Shown here in pieces: positions 44,891-57,100 of a stretch of DNA of 64,000 nucleotides (position 1 is its first letter; the number at the start of each line of letters is the position of its first letter). This DNA is from Gentiana macrophylla (Eukaryota > Streptophyta > Magnoliopsida > Gentianales > Gentianaceae): NCBI GenBank assembly GCA_026214975.1, contig CM047805.1, positions 115,005,845 to 115,069,844 on the forward strand, given 5' to 3'. Under the pieces are notes generated by a model that saw only the letters and a list, made by a program, of their open reading frames with translations, was not told the origin of the DNA and made no database searches. The position numbers and the translations under genes are program-made.

Positions 44891-45726
44891 GACTTTTAAT
44901 TCCAAATTCGCCCCAGAGTGAAATATTGTTTCGTAAATTCAGCTTTGAATCTCCTCCCAACTTGTAAGTGAATGATGTGGAAGAGACATAAACCAATCTC
45001 GGCCTGCCCTTTTAGAGAAAAAGGAAACATAGTCATCCTTGTTAATTCCTTTATGAGCACTTTGACTTTTGGTCAGACAGCACACGCTTCTTCAAAAATA
45101 GAGATGATGATGATGGATCTTCTTCATCCTCTCCTAGAATTGGCTCTTGCGCCAATTAAACCAAAAGATGAGATTTAATCTCAAATTATTCGCCTCCTTC
45201 ATTAGGTAAAAGTATGGGATTATTAGTCCTGGTTTCTTCTATGGTTTGATCACAGATAGGCCTCGGGTTTGGTGGGTTATTACGATTATTCTGGTTCCGA
45301 TTCGATTATTTCTATTATTATTATTATTTTGATTATTAAGGTTAACAGGTTCTGTTTCATGCCCAGAGCATGTTCCAAATTCTTGTTCAGTGTTTCATCA
45401 CCGATTTCAAACCATTCTCGTATTGCTTGAAGATGATTCGCCAGATTTCCGACTAGTATGACCACATTTTCTCTACTCTTAACTGCCTTTCGTAAGTGTT
45501 TATGTCAGCTTATAAGGAGTGAGCTGGGGCCTTACCACTTCTCGGGTCATCAACTAACTAAAATAGAAAATAACACTAAATTGATAGTAGTAAATTGGTA
45601 ACTTACCTATAAGGTAAGTAATCGATTTAAAATTAAAATAGAAATGAGATAAGAAAAGTGTTGACTTATTCTCGAGAGTTTTGAGCTAATGTAATTAGTA
45701 ACCATAGACACAAAAAAATAGCGTTG

Positions 45727-45744
45727 TTCCCGGCAACGGCGCCG
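45727..45744 (-). other. tRNA-Asp primer binding site
   Basis: Read on the minus strand: GGCGCCGTTGCCGGGAA, the complement of the tRNA-Asp 3' end used by many plant gypsy elements. Confidence 0.9.
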
Positions 45745-45746
45745 TA

Positions 45747-47590
45747 AAGTCGACGTGGCCTTTTCTAGTGCTAATGCTACCCCAACCGACAAGGTATCGG
45801 GTCAAATCAGAAGTGCTAGTATGGTGAGTCGAGTGTCGAATCCTCGTGGAAACTTGGTAATTTTTCTAAGTGTGGTTAAACACCAAAGAGTTGTTATTAA
45901 CTCGATCTAAATCGTAATTTTATAAACACGCCTCACTACTATTCTACTTAACATAAAATAAATGCGTAATTTAAAAGTTATTCTAATATAATATATATAG
46001 ATGTACATAAGTTGCAAAATATATATATAGATATAAATATATAGATACCAATATATAGAACTAGCCAAAGTTTATATAACTGATTTATAACGATCTTTTT
46101 CAAAGGAATGGAATGCGCCGATCTTTCCTTTTATATTAGGTCCAATTGAGTAAATGAAACGGTGCACTTCGAGGTTAATAATTCCTCCTCACACGAGCGT
46201 ATGAAATTGTCATATGTCATTGTCGTAAGTTCAATCTCCACAACTGCCCCATGCTAATCTCAGTTAGTCTGAACAGGTACCGAGTACAAATCTACCCCGG
46301 ATAAAAGAGGTTATTCCATTTGTCAGATGGCCGATGTTATTCAAAAGGTTCCGTTGTCGCGGATCGATTTAACTTTCCGTGTTAGTTTCAATTAAACTGT
46401 TGATTTTAACATTATTATGATCTTGAGCACAATTTTAATAAGATCTATCTTTCCCAAGACAAATCGCCTCGGTAGGAAATAGATTCCGTAGTCACGCCAA
46501 GACGGCCAATTTTACCTCCGGTTTTTCTATCTTTTATCTCATATCCTAACTTCTCTCGGGTCGCTCATCGTTAGGTTATATGGTGCGATTCATCTTGGTT
46601 AATTACGCCAATCCGAATATTATCAATACGTTACAAAATAGAAAAAGATTCAATTAACTCAATTTTAGTCAATTTTACTTAGACAACATTCCTTTACCTA
46701 AAAGATCTAAATAAAAGGATTACATAACTTTGGCTAGTTATTAGATTTAGCCTACTAACATTATAAAAAGATAAAACAAACATAACAAACATGAATACTT
46801 TAGAAATTTTACCCGATTATAAATCGTTGAATCGTGGTCGTGACGTATTCTTCCGGATGTTACAACGACTTCAACAACATTGATCTTCCGATAATTTTTC
46901 GAGCATTATAACGATATTTACTTTATTTATGGCATAAGGCCTATATAAATACATATACTACTACTAAGAAGAAGGTTAAGAAAATATATTGGTACCCTCA
47001 TGTGTCTCGCAAAGTCGCTTCTTCTTATAGCAAGATTTTCGTATCGGATCGATCCGGGAATAAAAATATTATCCTCGATTATTCTTTGCGTGACCACATG
47101 CCGGATAATGATTATGTTTCCTCGATCGATCCGAGGTTAATCCGGATTGATCCGGTAGCTTTTTATTCCATAACTTGATCTCAAACTTGATAAAATCATA
47201 ACTTGAGCCTCGATCTCCAAATGACATAATTCAGAAGAATTGGAAAGCTCTTGAAAAGATCTATAACTTCCATGAAGGACTCTTCTTCGTAAAATGCCTT
47301 TTGATGGGCCATTTGTTCGTCTAAAATATAATTCGATAATGGTGTCAATAACCATTGATCCACTTGAACTTTAAATCTCGTGGCACTTCCTTAATTCCTT
47401 CAAAAGATACGATTTTACTTCAAAAAGTGTCGCCACTGGGTCTTGGTTTACCTAAGATCTCAAATAAAATACCAAAAATACCCACGAATCTGACACTTTA
47501 CACTCGGTTATTAACCCGGCACAAAATTTATAACTTTTTATCACTTTTACTAGATTTTTATAGTATTTAGATTTATTCATAACTATTAAT
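45747..47590 (-). repeat. Probable 5' LTR of the minus-strand gypsy element (outer end not located)
   Basis: It is non-coding and directly upstream of the primer site on the minus strand. A TATATAG-type box (minus strand, near 46940) could be the promoter. No second LTR copy could be matched within the window, so its outer border is a guess. Confidence 0.4.
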
Positions 47591-49089
47591 ATTTTATAAG
47601 ATTATCGTTATAATTTCTTATATTTTATATAAAAGAGTCGATAACGTATATAAAACATCGTAATTTTTATCATATAAATGTTATACATCAATACAGAGAT
47701 AAGAATATAACTCAAAAGACTTGATGCTACTTGAAATTCTTGGTGATGGAGTTTTAACACATCACGCCATAATGTAAGATTTAGTGTATGGAGAGTGAAA
47801 TATGAAGTAATAGCGTAAAATGATGAACACAAGTTAATGAACTCGCTTGAAGGGTCGAACACTATGCGAGAGCATCCAACATACCCTTGCTTTGAGGATC
47901 AAGTACATTGTACTTTCTTTGTAAGAGTTTGAAACTGAAAAAGAAGACTGATTTTTGATACCATGAAAAATAAGAAGAAATCAAATGTGGAAAGGCTTGA
48001 TTTATTCCATTGAGATAGGTCAGTATATATTGACATTTTTAAAACCACTTGAAAATATCTATCTTAATGTACCTGTTGTTTATCTTTCTAACTCATTTTT
48101 CCACTAGTATCTCACCAAGACAATCATATCTTTTACAAAAACATTACAAAAATTATTTTACAATATCCGTTAATATTGTTTGCATATCAATCAAGGCTTG
48201 AAGGCACGCCAAATTTAAGGTGTAATTCATTCATTATACCTTGAAAACAATGTAGTTATATTTATGGAATTGATTATTTCACAAGTAGAAAGCTGTATCA
48301 TATGAATCAAATTTTAATTTTTAGAAGCCTTTAATTTGAAATGTTTCTTGATATTGTAAATAACTTTATTAAGGAAATCTTTGTTTTTAAGCATAGCTTT
48401 TAACATATCATAAACTAGGTATTCAGTAGAAAAAAAGGTCCGTAAGTATATCTTATCGCTTTTTATGTCAAATGTATTTTGTTACGCTCTATATAAATTT
48501 CGATGCGTATTTACAACACCTTTTCTTGTATAAACTGTACATTTCTACTTTCTTTCGATATTTCACCCATAAAAGTTGTTAAAATGTCGGAATGGTACAA
48601 AAAAATGTAAGATGAATTTTAGTCAATTTATTTTAAACGATGAAACCCTTATTTATCTTTTTGATTTTAATTTGTTTAGGAAAAAAAGCTTTCAGTACTG
48701 CAATATTTTTTTGTGGGATGTAATAACAAACTCAAAAAAGATACGAGAAATGAAAATTGTCTAAACACATATCAATAAAAAGAACTTTATTCTTGATGAT
48801 GTGCTATGTGTTTGGAAAGCAATGCACTAAAACTAGTGAGCCTACACAAAACTTTTATGACTGTGCCATAAAGCATTAGAAGATATTTTGATCTACTTTG
48901 GTGAACTGCAAACAATGAAGCCATTGCAAATGCTGCTGTTTGGTCCATTATCCGTACATGTGAAGTTTTTAGGCATTGCGCTAGCTCCATACTTTCTTAA
49001 AGCTAAGCCAAAATAATCTAACGTGCTCTTGTCCTCGCACTTAGCATTTCCGTTGCTTTGTAGGGCAAAGATTTAAAGTTGTCGACCAT
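47591..49089. other. AT-rich stretch between two gypsy elements
   Basis: No clear gene. A minus-strand TGGTATCAAAA at 47957-47966 could be a worn tRNA-Met primer site with an LTR to its right (from 47968). A 67-codon minus-strand frame at 48787-48990 (start MELAQCLKTSHVRIMD) has natural-looking composition but no domain I recognise. Confidence 0.4.
48787..48990 (-). CDS. Unrecognised small ORF, possible exon remnant
   Basis: 67 codons, MELAQCLKTSHVRIMDQTAA and onward, ending KHIAHHQE. I do not recognise a family. Its composition is less AT-driven than the neighbouring noise frames and it lacks retroelement motifs, so it could be a captured host exon. It could equally be chance. Confidence 0.2.
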   Translation of the reverse strand: MELAQCLKTSHVRIMDQTAAFAMASLFAVHQSRSKYLLMLYGTVIKVLCRLTSFSALLSKHIAHHQE

Positions 49090-50677
49090 TGCTATGGTGT
49101 TTTTATATGTTTTATAAGGCTATATTTTATGATAATTTCGTATTTGTATTATTTGCATAAAGAAATAAGTGTTTAGATTTAAATATCGAGCATGTGGTGT
49201 TTTAGTAAGTTAATCACAAAATTAGTCAATTTATGCTTGATTGATGAATTTATATTCAATTGACATTATTACATTTTGGGATATTTTTATGTGTTATAGA
49301 TGCACAAATTCGAGCTCAAGAGGTAATTCAAAGATGATCAAGTCGGGTTTAATTAAAGAGGAAGAGATAATGGTGATTGGATTTGATTGGAAAGAGATAG
49401 ATATGAGAAAATCAAGTTTTCGCTCAATCAAGGCCCGTGATTATTGAACGGTTGCTCAACCGATCAAGGCTCAAGATAGTGGACGAAAGCGCCCAGATGA
49501 TATTTTGATTCAAAGAAGTTTGACGTCAGAAGGGACGCTGGCCAGACGTAAGGCCCAATCCCACCGCCCGACTCAAATAAGTTTTTGTAACTGGATCAAG
49601 CGCCCATGACCTGGACGGGCGTCCGTGCCGACATAACCCTAGCCGACCTAAAATCCTATAAATAGCGCTGTATTAAACCCTGGGACATCTCATACACATT
49701 ATTCCTCATAACAAACCCTAGCAGCCGTGATCATTCAAGGAGGAGAGTCAAAGATGAATCCTTCCATCCCAATGATTATGTCTAACAACATGATTGTTGG
49801 CTAAACGCATAGCAAAGTGGAACAACCGGAGGATATCACATCAACGCCATCACAACCATGATTCGTTAGTTTATCTTTAGTTATGATTTTGAATATTTTG
49901 TTTTATTTATCGCTTGAATCTTGATTTATTGGTTAAGAGTTTCATTAGATAGAAATGTCAATGAACCTCTATGTTGTTTGAATTTTTATGGAAATATAAT
50001 TCAAAGAATAGTTTTCTATTTCAATCGATACAATTGATGACGCTTTTGAGGAATCATATATCGTTAGTTGGGTATTGCAATTTGGGAACGAATTGTTGAT
50101 CTTGTGATGAATGTTATTTGTTTTTCTTGGAAAAGTAAACAAACCTTAGAAATTGATCTAAAGGAATTTAGTCGGTTTCGTGATTGATCATACCAATAAA
50201 ATCGTATTCAAATCATAAATCGTTGTCCGATCGTTGAGTGATAGATTCTGTGTGTTCTAATCGCTTCCTTTATAATTCAAAACAAAATCGCTTATTTCAA
50301 CGCTTAGTCTTAAGTTTAGTTCATCGCAACCTCAATTTTTGTCGCTCGCTTTTTCGTGATATTTCCGCTAAATCAGATTCCGACGCCTCGCTCGCCTTAG
50401 AGGACGCCGCCCCTCTTGAATATCTCTTGTTTGTCGCTTGTTTTAGTTGTCGCTTTTATTTTCTTTCCTTAGATTTTTAGTTTATTTCTTAGGTTCAGCT
50501 TTTATAGTTAGATTAACCTTAGTTTTAGGTAATAGTTCGTGACATAACCAACTTAGGAGTTATATCTTAATCTGATAACTTTACGATTCCTTAGACGACT
50601 CGGCAACATCCTTTACTACGCACCTTATACTTGGGGTGTTCCGATAATATAAATTTAAAACACGCTTTTAACGAACA
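49090..50677 (+). repeat. Gypsy LTR, copy 1
   Basis: 1588 bp, TGCTATGG (TGTTATGG in copy 2) to CGAACA. It matches 58710-60294 throughout. A CCTATAAATAG box (near 49660) is the probable promoter. Confidence 0.88.
49660..49670 (+). promoter_or_regulatory. TATA box in gypsy LTR copy 1
   Basis: CCTATAAATAG, kept unchanged in copy 2 near 59273. It lies about 1 kb upstream of the primer site. Confidence 0.5.
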
Positions 50678-50683
50678 AGTTTT

Positions 50684-50700
50684 TGGCGCCATTGCCGGGA
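50684..50700 (+). other. tRNA-Asp primer binding site, first unit
   Basis: TGGCGCCATTGCCGGGA, following the LTR end by six bases. In the second unit the same site reads TGGCGCCGCTGTCGGGA. Confidence 0.92.
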
Positions 50701-51269
50701 ATCGTAACGGTTGTCAGATTCTTCGTAGGTGTAGTTTCTCTAGTTAGTAACTTTCTTAGGTTTTAGATTAGTTTTTTTTTCCTTAGTCTCAATTTGTTTA
50801 TCTTCTCGCTTCCGTTGTTTTTCTCGCCTCGACTCTGCTTTTCAGCTTTTGAACGAACGCCCAATCATACAGACATTCGCTCATTCCGAGGAAAATTTTC
50901 TTTATCTGCTTAATCGATCGAACGAAGCGCCTGGCCTCTCCAAACGCCCGCTTGTTTAGTAAATACGCTCGAATCGCTTTTGAGTACACCGCATTTAGCG
51001 CCTATTGAACCTGCACGCCCGTCCGAATCTTCTTCTAGACAAACGCTGCTCACGATTCAACGCCCGTCCGCCTATCTTTCTTGTTCTTTCCTTTCTTCTC
51101 TTAGCTTGTATTCCGTTGTTAACTCTTCACAACTCGACTTTTTAGTCGTTGTTGACTCTTCGTTGTCCTCCTGGTTTATGCAAACCGTAAGCAAGAAGCG
51201 GACTCTCTCTCTTGATCCGTAACCGAACGGTCCATCCTAAGAAGAAGGCTTTTTCCGATCCGTACATCA

Positions 51270-52720
51270 TGGTCGACCAAGTTCAAAATCCGAATCTAGT
51301 TCCTCCTAATCCAGCCCTCCCAAATCAAAATCCTGCACTCTCAAGCTCAAACCGAATCTCCTTCAACAAATACAGCTTGTTACAACAACAATGTAATCAA
51401 GAAGTCGGGCTACAAAACCAATTGCAACAACTCCATCAAGCCCAAAGAAGCCCAAATAAATCAAGACCCCTATGCCCCTTATCTTAACCAAGACTTCCCG
51501 GAGGGGCATAGACCTATTCGACCTCCAGATATGGGGCAAGTACATTTCGATCTCAAGAATGGAGTGGTTGGACTGGTCCAAAATAGCTCTTTTCATGGCA
51601 ATCGCCAAGAAGATCCTCATGACTTCTTGTCCACTTTGTTCAAATTTATGCTAAGGTGCCATTATCCGGTGTTGATTCTAAGATTGTTAAGTCGAAACTT
51701 TTCCCGCTTGCTTTAAAAGGTGAAGCAAACAGATGGTTCAAATCCTTACCCCATCACTCTCTCCATACCTGGCCGATGTTAAAAGAGCCTTCGCTCAAAT
51801 TGCTTCACCCCGAACGATAATGGGCCTTAAACGTGATATAGCTAATTTTGAGCAATTGTAAGGAGAAAGCGTAGGAAAGGCCTGGGAAAGGTTGAATTTG
51901 TTAATGAGGAAATGCCCTAACCATGAATACACTCGACACGAGCTCCTAGAATTATTCTATCGTGGTGTTACTCAACCCAAGTAGAGATTATCCGATTCCA
52001 CAAATTCATGGATCTTTTTCGGGCGGAGGAGATGATGTCGCCTATGTGGTAGTCAAACAATTGTTAAGAACAACATGTGGTCAACCTCAGAAGACCCATG
52101 TTGAGGAAGATAAGAGGAAATCTGTTGCAAGCGATCCTGCGTGATTACGATGTTGGTTGCTCAAGTGGAAATGATAAACCAACAGATGGCTAATTTACAA
52201 ATGCAAAGAAATGTATGGATCAATGGATATGAGTATTCCGGGAACGCAAAGCGAGCAATGAGAACGGAGATGAAGTAAATGCGATAGGCAACCGTAATCA
52301 AACTTTTCGTAATTTCAATCAAAATTCTCGTCAATCAAGCTATAATCCAAACCGTGAATTTTTCTCGAAATCTACTTAAACAGCTTATTATACGCCACCT
52401 GGCGATCCAATTCCAACCACCCTTCAACTCCAACAATCAAAGGCCCCAAGGCAATCGGGCTCAAACGCAAAATCCACACCCCACCTCTATCTCTCAAAAG
52501 AAATTCGATGAGCTAGTAGAGATATGGTGCAAGCACTAGCCACCGGTCAAAAGGCGATAGAGAGACAGATTGGCCGATGATCGATCAACAAGCAAGCAGC
52601 CCCAAGGAAGACCGCCGAGTTACACGTATAAAAATCCTAAGGCGTAGGCGGTGCCTCAGAATGCCATCACACCGCAAAGTGGAATTATGGACAAGAGGAG
52701 GAGTTGAATGCGCTTACACT
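51270..52720 (+). pseudogene. Gypsy gag, first unit
   Basis: It starts MVDQVQNPNLVPPNPA (ATG at 51269-51271), followed by a Gln-rich stretch (LQQQCNQ, QNQLQQLHQAQ). The capsid part reads GQVHFDLKNGVVGLVQNSSF then HGNRQEDPHDFL, GEANRWFKSLP, IMGLKRDIANFEQL, and ERLNLLMRKCPNHEYTRHEL then LELFYRG, the Athila/Tat gag pattern. A linker EMINQQMANLQMQR follows. Frame shifts and stops interrupt it, for example a stop after FEQL. Gag would make the particle shell. Confidence 0.88.
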
Positions 52721-53079
52721 TAGAAGCCGAAAGAGAGTTGGACCCGAGAAGTCGCCGGGAATGAGTAGCCCCTCCCGACGCCATGAGTTCGTGGAGGGGA
52801 TAAGCAGCAGAAAAATACCAAGAAAGCGACAAGTGAGCGTGAGTCGAATGATAATGATGCCTCGGGGAAAGTGATGAGGATGTTGAAAAGAGTAGTCGAT
52901 GGCCGAACCCCGACTAAAAAGAAAGTCAAAAGTTTGTCGATGGAAGGATAAGGAGGATGAAGCCATTAAAAATCAAATTCCAATCAATCATCCAAAACCC
53001 TTCCTTATCCAAAGAAAGAAAAATGAGAATACTTTGAACTCGATAAAACTTACGATGGAGTGAGGAAGCCGCTAGAGAA

Positions 53080-53760
53080 ACCATGGTGACTATGCCTCTT
53101 GCCGAAGTGTTAATCGAGATGCCTAAATGCTCCAAGTTTCTTAAGGACGCCCGTGGAAGTAAGAAGAAGTCGAAAGGAATGGCAGATGAAGTGCTAAACG
53201 AAGAATGCTCGGCAATTTCTCGTGAGCATTGCAATAAAACGCAGACTCCCGGACGACCTTCAATCTCTTGCATGATCGGAAGGCCGCGACGCTCCACAAT
53301 GTCTTATGCGACTCGTGCCTCGTTAATGTGATGCCTTTGAACATCCGCAAAAGTCTCGGTTGGACAAAAGGCTGGGGAGCGCCCGCCTCTTCGCTTGGTG
53401 GACAAATCTAGCCGCTTAGCAGCCGGTTATGCTAACAATGTCCTTACCCATGTTAAACAATTGGTGTTTCCAACCGATCGGGTTATATTGACTACTAACT
53501 GGACAAGGAAATGCCCCGATCCTAGGCCGGCCTTTCTTGGACACCTCTCGCCGCCACCATTGACTTCCATATCGCCAAATTACCTTGAGAATAGAGACAC
53601 TTCCATTTCCATCGAGCAAGGTAAAAGTTTCAAGAATCCCCAATTCAGGGAATTTCATTCATTGAAGCAATTTATGGGGATGAATCGACTCGATGAAGAG
53701 CTCGCAGAGACAGGAGCCCTGGATGTCATAAATCATTAAGAAGAAGAAAAAACTGCTCAA
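53080..53760 (+). pseudogene. Gypsy protease region, first unit
   Basis: It begins with a stretch reading MPLAEVLIEMPKCSKFLKDA, as found before protease in Athila/Tat polyproteins. After LVDKSSRLAAG and VKQLVFPTD, where other elements have D.S...P.G...V.V....FP.DF, the frame is broken. The usual LGRPFL is not clean. The piece SFIEAIYGDE is visible in a second frame. Confidence 0.65.
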
Positions 53761-54299
53761 GAGCCGTAGTCATCGTAGAGAAATGTCTCAACAACTTGCG
53801 CATACTGAGCCTATAAGTGAACAGTAAAATTTGGGACATTCCAGTGGATGAGCAAGTGGTGATCTCAAGGAGCTCAATCAGTGCACTTTAACCTTGCCGA
53901 AGAGGAAATTTTAATGGGAAGTCGGGATGAAATCGACTGGAGAGAAGCTACCCATTGGGAGTTGGATGATTGGGAGCAACTTGCCGATGAACTTGAAGAA
54001 GAAGAGCTTAAGAAGGTGATTGCACATCGCAAAGAAGAAACGGAAGTGGGGATGTGAGATTCTTTTGATGACGTGATTCAATACCTTTCGGGATTACTCC
54101 CCAGAAGATGAGGTGTTTTTCACCAACCGGTCCAAACTCAAATAGAAAAAGGTGGTCCGTTAAAATCTAGCATCGAGCAACCACCGCTGACTTAGAGTTG
54201 AAACCACTTCCGCAAAGATCTAAAATACATCTTTCTTAAAGACAAAGTGATAAGTTGCTCCTAATCATCTCGCCTAAACTCGAGCCCCGAGCAAGAGGC

Positions 54300-55080
54300 A
54301 AAATTGATCAAAGTGTCGAGAAACATATCCTCGCGCTCGATGGCAGGTGGGCGATATCGAGGAATCAGCCTGTATGTATGCATGCATAAGATCCGAACGG
54401 AGGAAGGAGCGAAAAAGGTCGACAACCGCAAAGAAGGTCGAATCCGCATATGCAGGAGGTTGTCAAAAAGGAGATCATCAAATGGCTTGATATGGGGATT
54501 ATTTATGCCATCGCCGATAAAGGAGTGGGTTAGCCCTACTCAAGTTGTGCCAAAGAAGCGGGGTATTACCGTGAGAAAAAATGAAAAAGGGAGGAAATTG
54601 CTTTACGCTTGTGATCAAGTTATGTGGTCTCGCATTGATTATCGCAGATTGAACGGGTCACTACAAAAGATCATTTCCTTACCCTTCATTGACCAAACCT
54701 AATTGAAAGACCGAGTGGTCACAAATATTATTGTTTTCTCGATGGATATTCGGGTGCTTCCAGATAGCCATCGATCCTAATGACCAGAAAAGACCACGCT
54801 TACGTGTCCATCTCTGGTACTTTTGCTTTTCGCAGAATGCCATTCGCCTATGCAATGCACCCGCGACTTTTCAACGGTGCATGTTAGCCATTTTTGACGG
54901 ACTTGCAGAGCAATGCATGGAGGTCTTTATGGATGACTTTCGCCTATGGCGACAGCTTTGATGAGATCTTAAGGAATCTAGATATGGTACTCCAAATGAT
55001 GTGTTGAGAAAATTTGGTGCTTAATCGAGAAATGCCATTTTCTAGTTGACGGTGGATTGTTTTGGGACACAAGTTGTCCA
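54300..55080 (+). pseudogene. Gypsy reverse transcriptase, first unit
   Basis: In shifting frames: EIIKWLDMGIIYAI, KEWVSPTQVVPKKRGITVRK, IDYRRLNGS, YYCFLDGYSG, FQIAIDPNDQ, MPFAMCNAPATFQRC-type sequence, MLAIFDGLAEQCMEVFMDDF (catalytic FMDD) and EKCHFLVDGG. The full motif order of gypsy RT is present. At least five frame changes prevent translation. Confidence 0.9.
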
Positions 55081-55269
55081 AAGGAAGGTATTCGTGTGGA
55101 TAGGGCTAAAGTAGAGGCCATTGAGAAAATGTCATATCCAAAGACAAGCTTAAGGAGGTACGAGGATTCCCGGGACATGTAGGCTTCTATCGGGCGCTTT
55201 ATTAAAGATTTTTCGACTATAGCAAAGCCGCTTATCCAACTCAACCGAAAAAGAGGAAGTAGAGTTCGT

Positions 55270-55730
55270 GTTTGATGATGCGTAAGGAAGCTTTCAAATG
55301 CTTAAAGGATAAGTTAACCAAAGGCTCCCATTTTGATCGCGCCCGATCGACTAAACCTTTCGAACTCATGTGCGATGCCTCTAACTACGCTATAAAGCGC
55401 AGCTTCTAGGCAAAGAATTGACAAAAAGTTCAGACCGATCTACTATGCGAGCCGACTTTGAACCCAAATTTGTAACTACACTACTACAGAGAAAGAATTC
55501 CTAGCAATGCTTTTGCTATGGATAAGTTTCGGGTTACCTTCTTGGGTCTCGAGTTGTGGTTTGACAGATCATGCAAAGATTACGCTACCTCATGGAAAAA
55601 GCAGACGCCAAACCAAGGTTACCGAGATGGATTCTCGATACTACAGAATTTGACCTTGAAATTAAGGATAAGAAAGGTAGCTAAAATGTTGTAGCCGATC
55701 ACTTATCTCGCTTAGTGAACGTGGGTGACG
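55270..55730 (+). pseudogene. Gypsy RNase H, first unit
   Basis: The pieces PFELMCDASNYAI, YYASRTLN-type, TTEKEFLAMLLAMDKFR, KADAKPRLPRWILD, EFDLEIKDKKGS and NVVADHLSRLVNVG follow the gypsy RNase H order, in broken frames. Confidence 0.85.
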
Positions 55731-55779
55731 AAAAACACTAAGGAAATAGGCATTGACTTTCCAACCGAGCAATTAATGA

Positions 55780-57100
55780 GGCTAGAGAATGTGAGGCCGT
55801 GGTATGTCGATTACGCTTCAATTACTTAGCGATCGACATCTGTAAGAGATGACGATCGTGAAAAGAAGAAGTTTTTCGTTGACTTGAAGTATCTCGATGG
55901 GAGGATCCACATTTGTTTAAAGTCCGCAAAGACGGGTTGCTTAGAAGGTGTGTTCCGGAACATGAACAATCGGATATCTTAGAGCAATGTCACAGCTGGC
56001 CCTCGCCGTGGACACTACGGAGCACCAAAGATCGCTAAGTAAAATCCTTCAAGCTGGATTTTACCGCCTACTCGCTCAAAGACGCCAAGCTTTTGCAAAG
56101 GCCGTGATAGATGCCAAAGAGTAGGGAGGCTCAAGAATAGGACGGAGATGCCTTTGAGGCCTATTTTGGAATGTGAAGTCTTCGACGTGGGGCATCGATT
56201 TCATGGGACCTTTCCCATCATCGCGGTAATAAATATATCCTAGTCTCGCTGACTATGTTTCCAAGTGGGTAGAGGCTATAGCCACCCAAACCAATGATCA
56301 CAAAGTTGTAAAGAAATTCTTGCAAAAGAATATCTTTACTAGATTTGGTCTGCCCTGAGCCCTTATCGCTGATGAAGGTTCGCACTTTTGTAATGCACCA
56401 CTAGATAAAATTCTTGAAAGATATGGTGTCAAGCATAAGATTGGTACACCATACCACCCCAAACCAAAGGCCAAGTCAAGTAAGCAAATGTAAGTCTAAA
56501 GCGGATTTTGGAGAAAACGGTGAATTCGAATAGATCCAATCGAGTCTCAAATTGACGACGACTCGGGCTTATCGTGATCGCTGCTCAAGACCCCTATGGG
56601 TACGCCGCCTTTCAAATGGTTTACGGCAAGGCATGCCATCTACCTACCGAGCCGAGCACGTGAGCTTATCGGGCTATTAAATACTTGAACTTCGATTGCC
56701 GCCTTTGTGGGCGAAAAGATTATCGCGAATCGCATGAGCTCGATGAATTCGCACTCGTGGCCTACGAACGCAAAATCGAGCAAGGAAAGAACGAAAGCGC
56801 TTCCATGATGCTAAAATAAAGGACAGAGATTTCAAGGTAGGAGAGATGGCTTTACTTTACAACACCGATTACATCCGCTTGTCGGCAAGCTTAAGTCCGT
56901 ATGGTCCGACCCTTTGAAATTGTCGGTTCATCCGGGAGGAGCGATTTCCTTGAAAGGGTACAGCCGTCAACCTTTAAAGTGAACGGTCATAGATTGAAAA
57001 AGTATTTTGGCCAACCTTATGAAGCACCGAGGTCATATACTTTCAAAAGTTGGTTGACGTGCCTCGATGTGCCGATTTGTGATGAGATTCCATCCTAATT
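55780..57100 (+). pseudogene. Gypsy integrase, first unit
   Basis: The zinc-binding part is near 55990-56130 (RGHYGAPKIAKSILQAGFYR). The core reads [12 protein letters not shown] (first catalytic Asp, near 56190), RFGLP then LIADEGSHFCNAPLDKILER and YGVKHKIGTPYHP. The C-terminal part reads ALLYNT, SVWSDPFEIV and FKVNGHRLKKYFGQPYEAP. The last portion is open in frame at 56901-57098. Frame shifts break the rest. Confidence 0.88.

Larger units (their letters stand above)
39700..45746 (-). mobile_element. Ty3/gypsy retrotransposon (Athila/Tat-like), decayed, minus strand
   Basis: From right to left: tRNA-Asp primer site (45727-45744), gag (about 44890-43550), protease (43030-42820), reverse transcriptase (42240-41590), RNase H (41480-40990) and integrase (40740-39700). 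The domain order PR-RT-RH-IN is that of Ty3/gypsy, and the Asp-tRNA primer fits the Athila/Tat branch. All domains are frameshifted, so no polyprotein can be made. Confidence 0.88.

Noticed and set aside
47957..48240. A further minus-strand Copia LTR with primer site
   Set aside because: Only TGGTATCAAAA and a plausible LTR start are seen; no gag, no second LTR and no duplication, so it is only mentioned.
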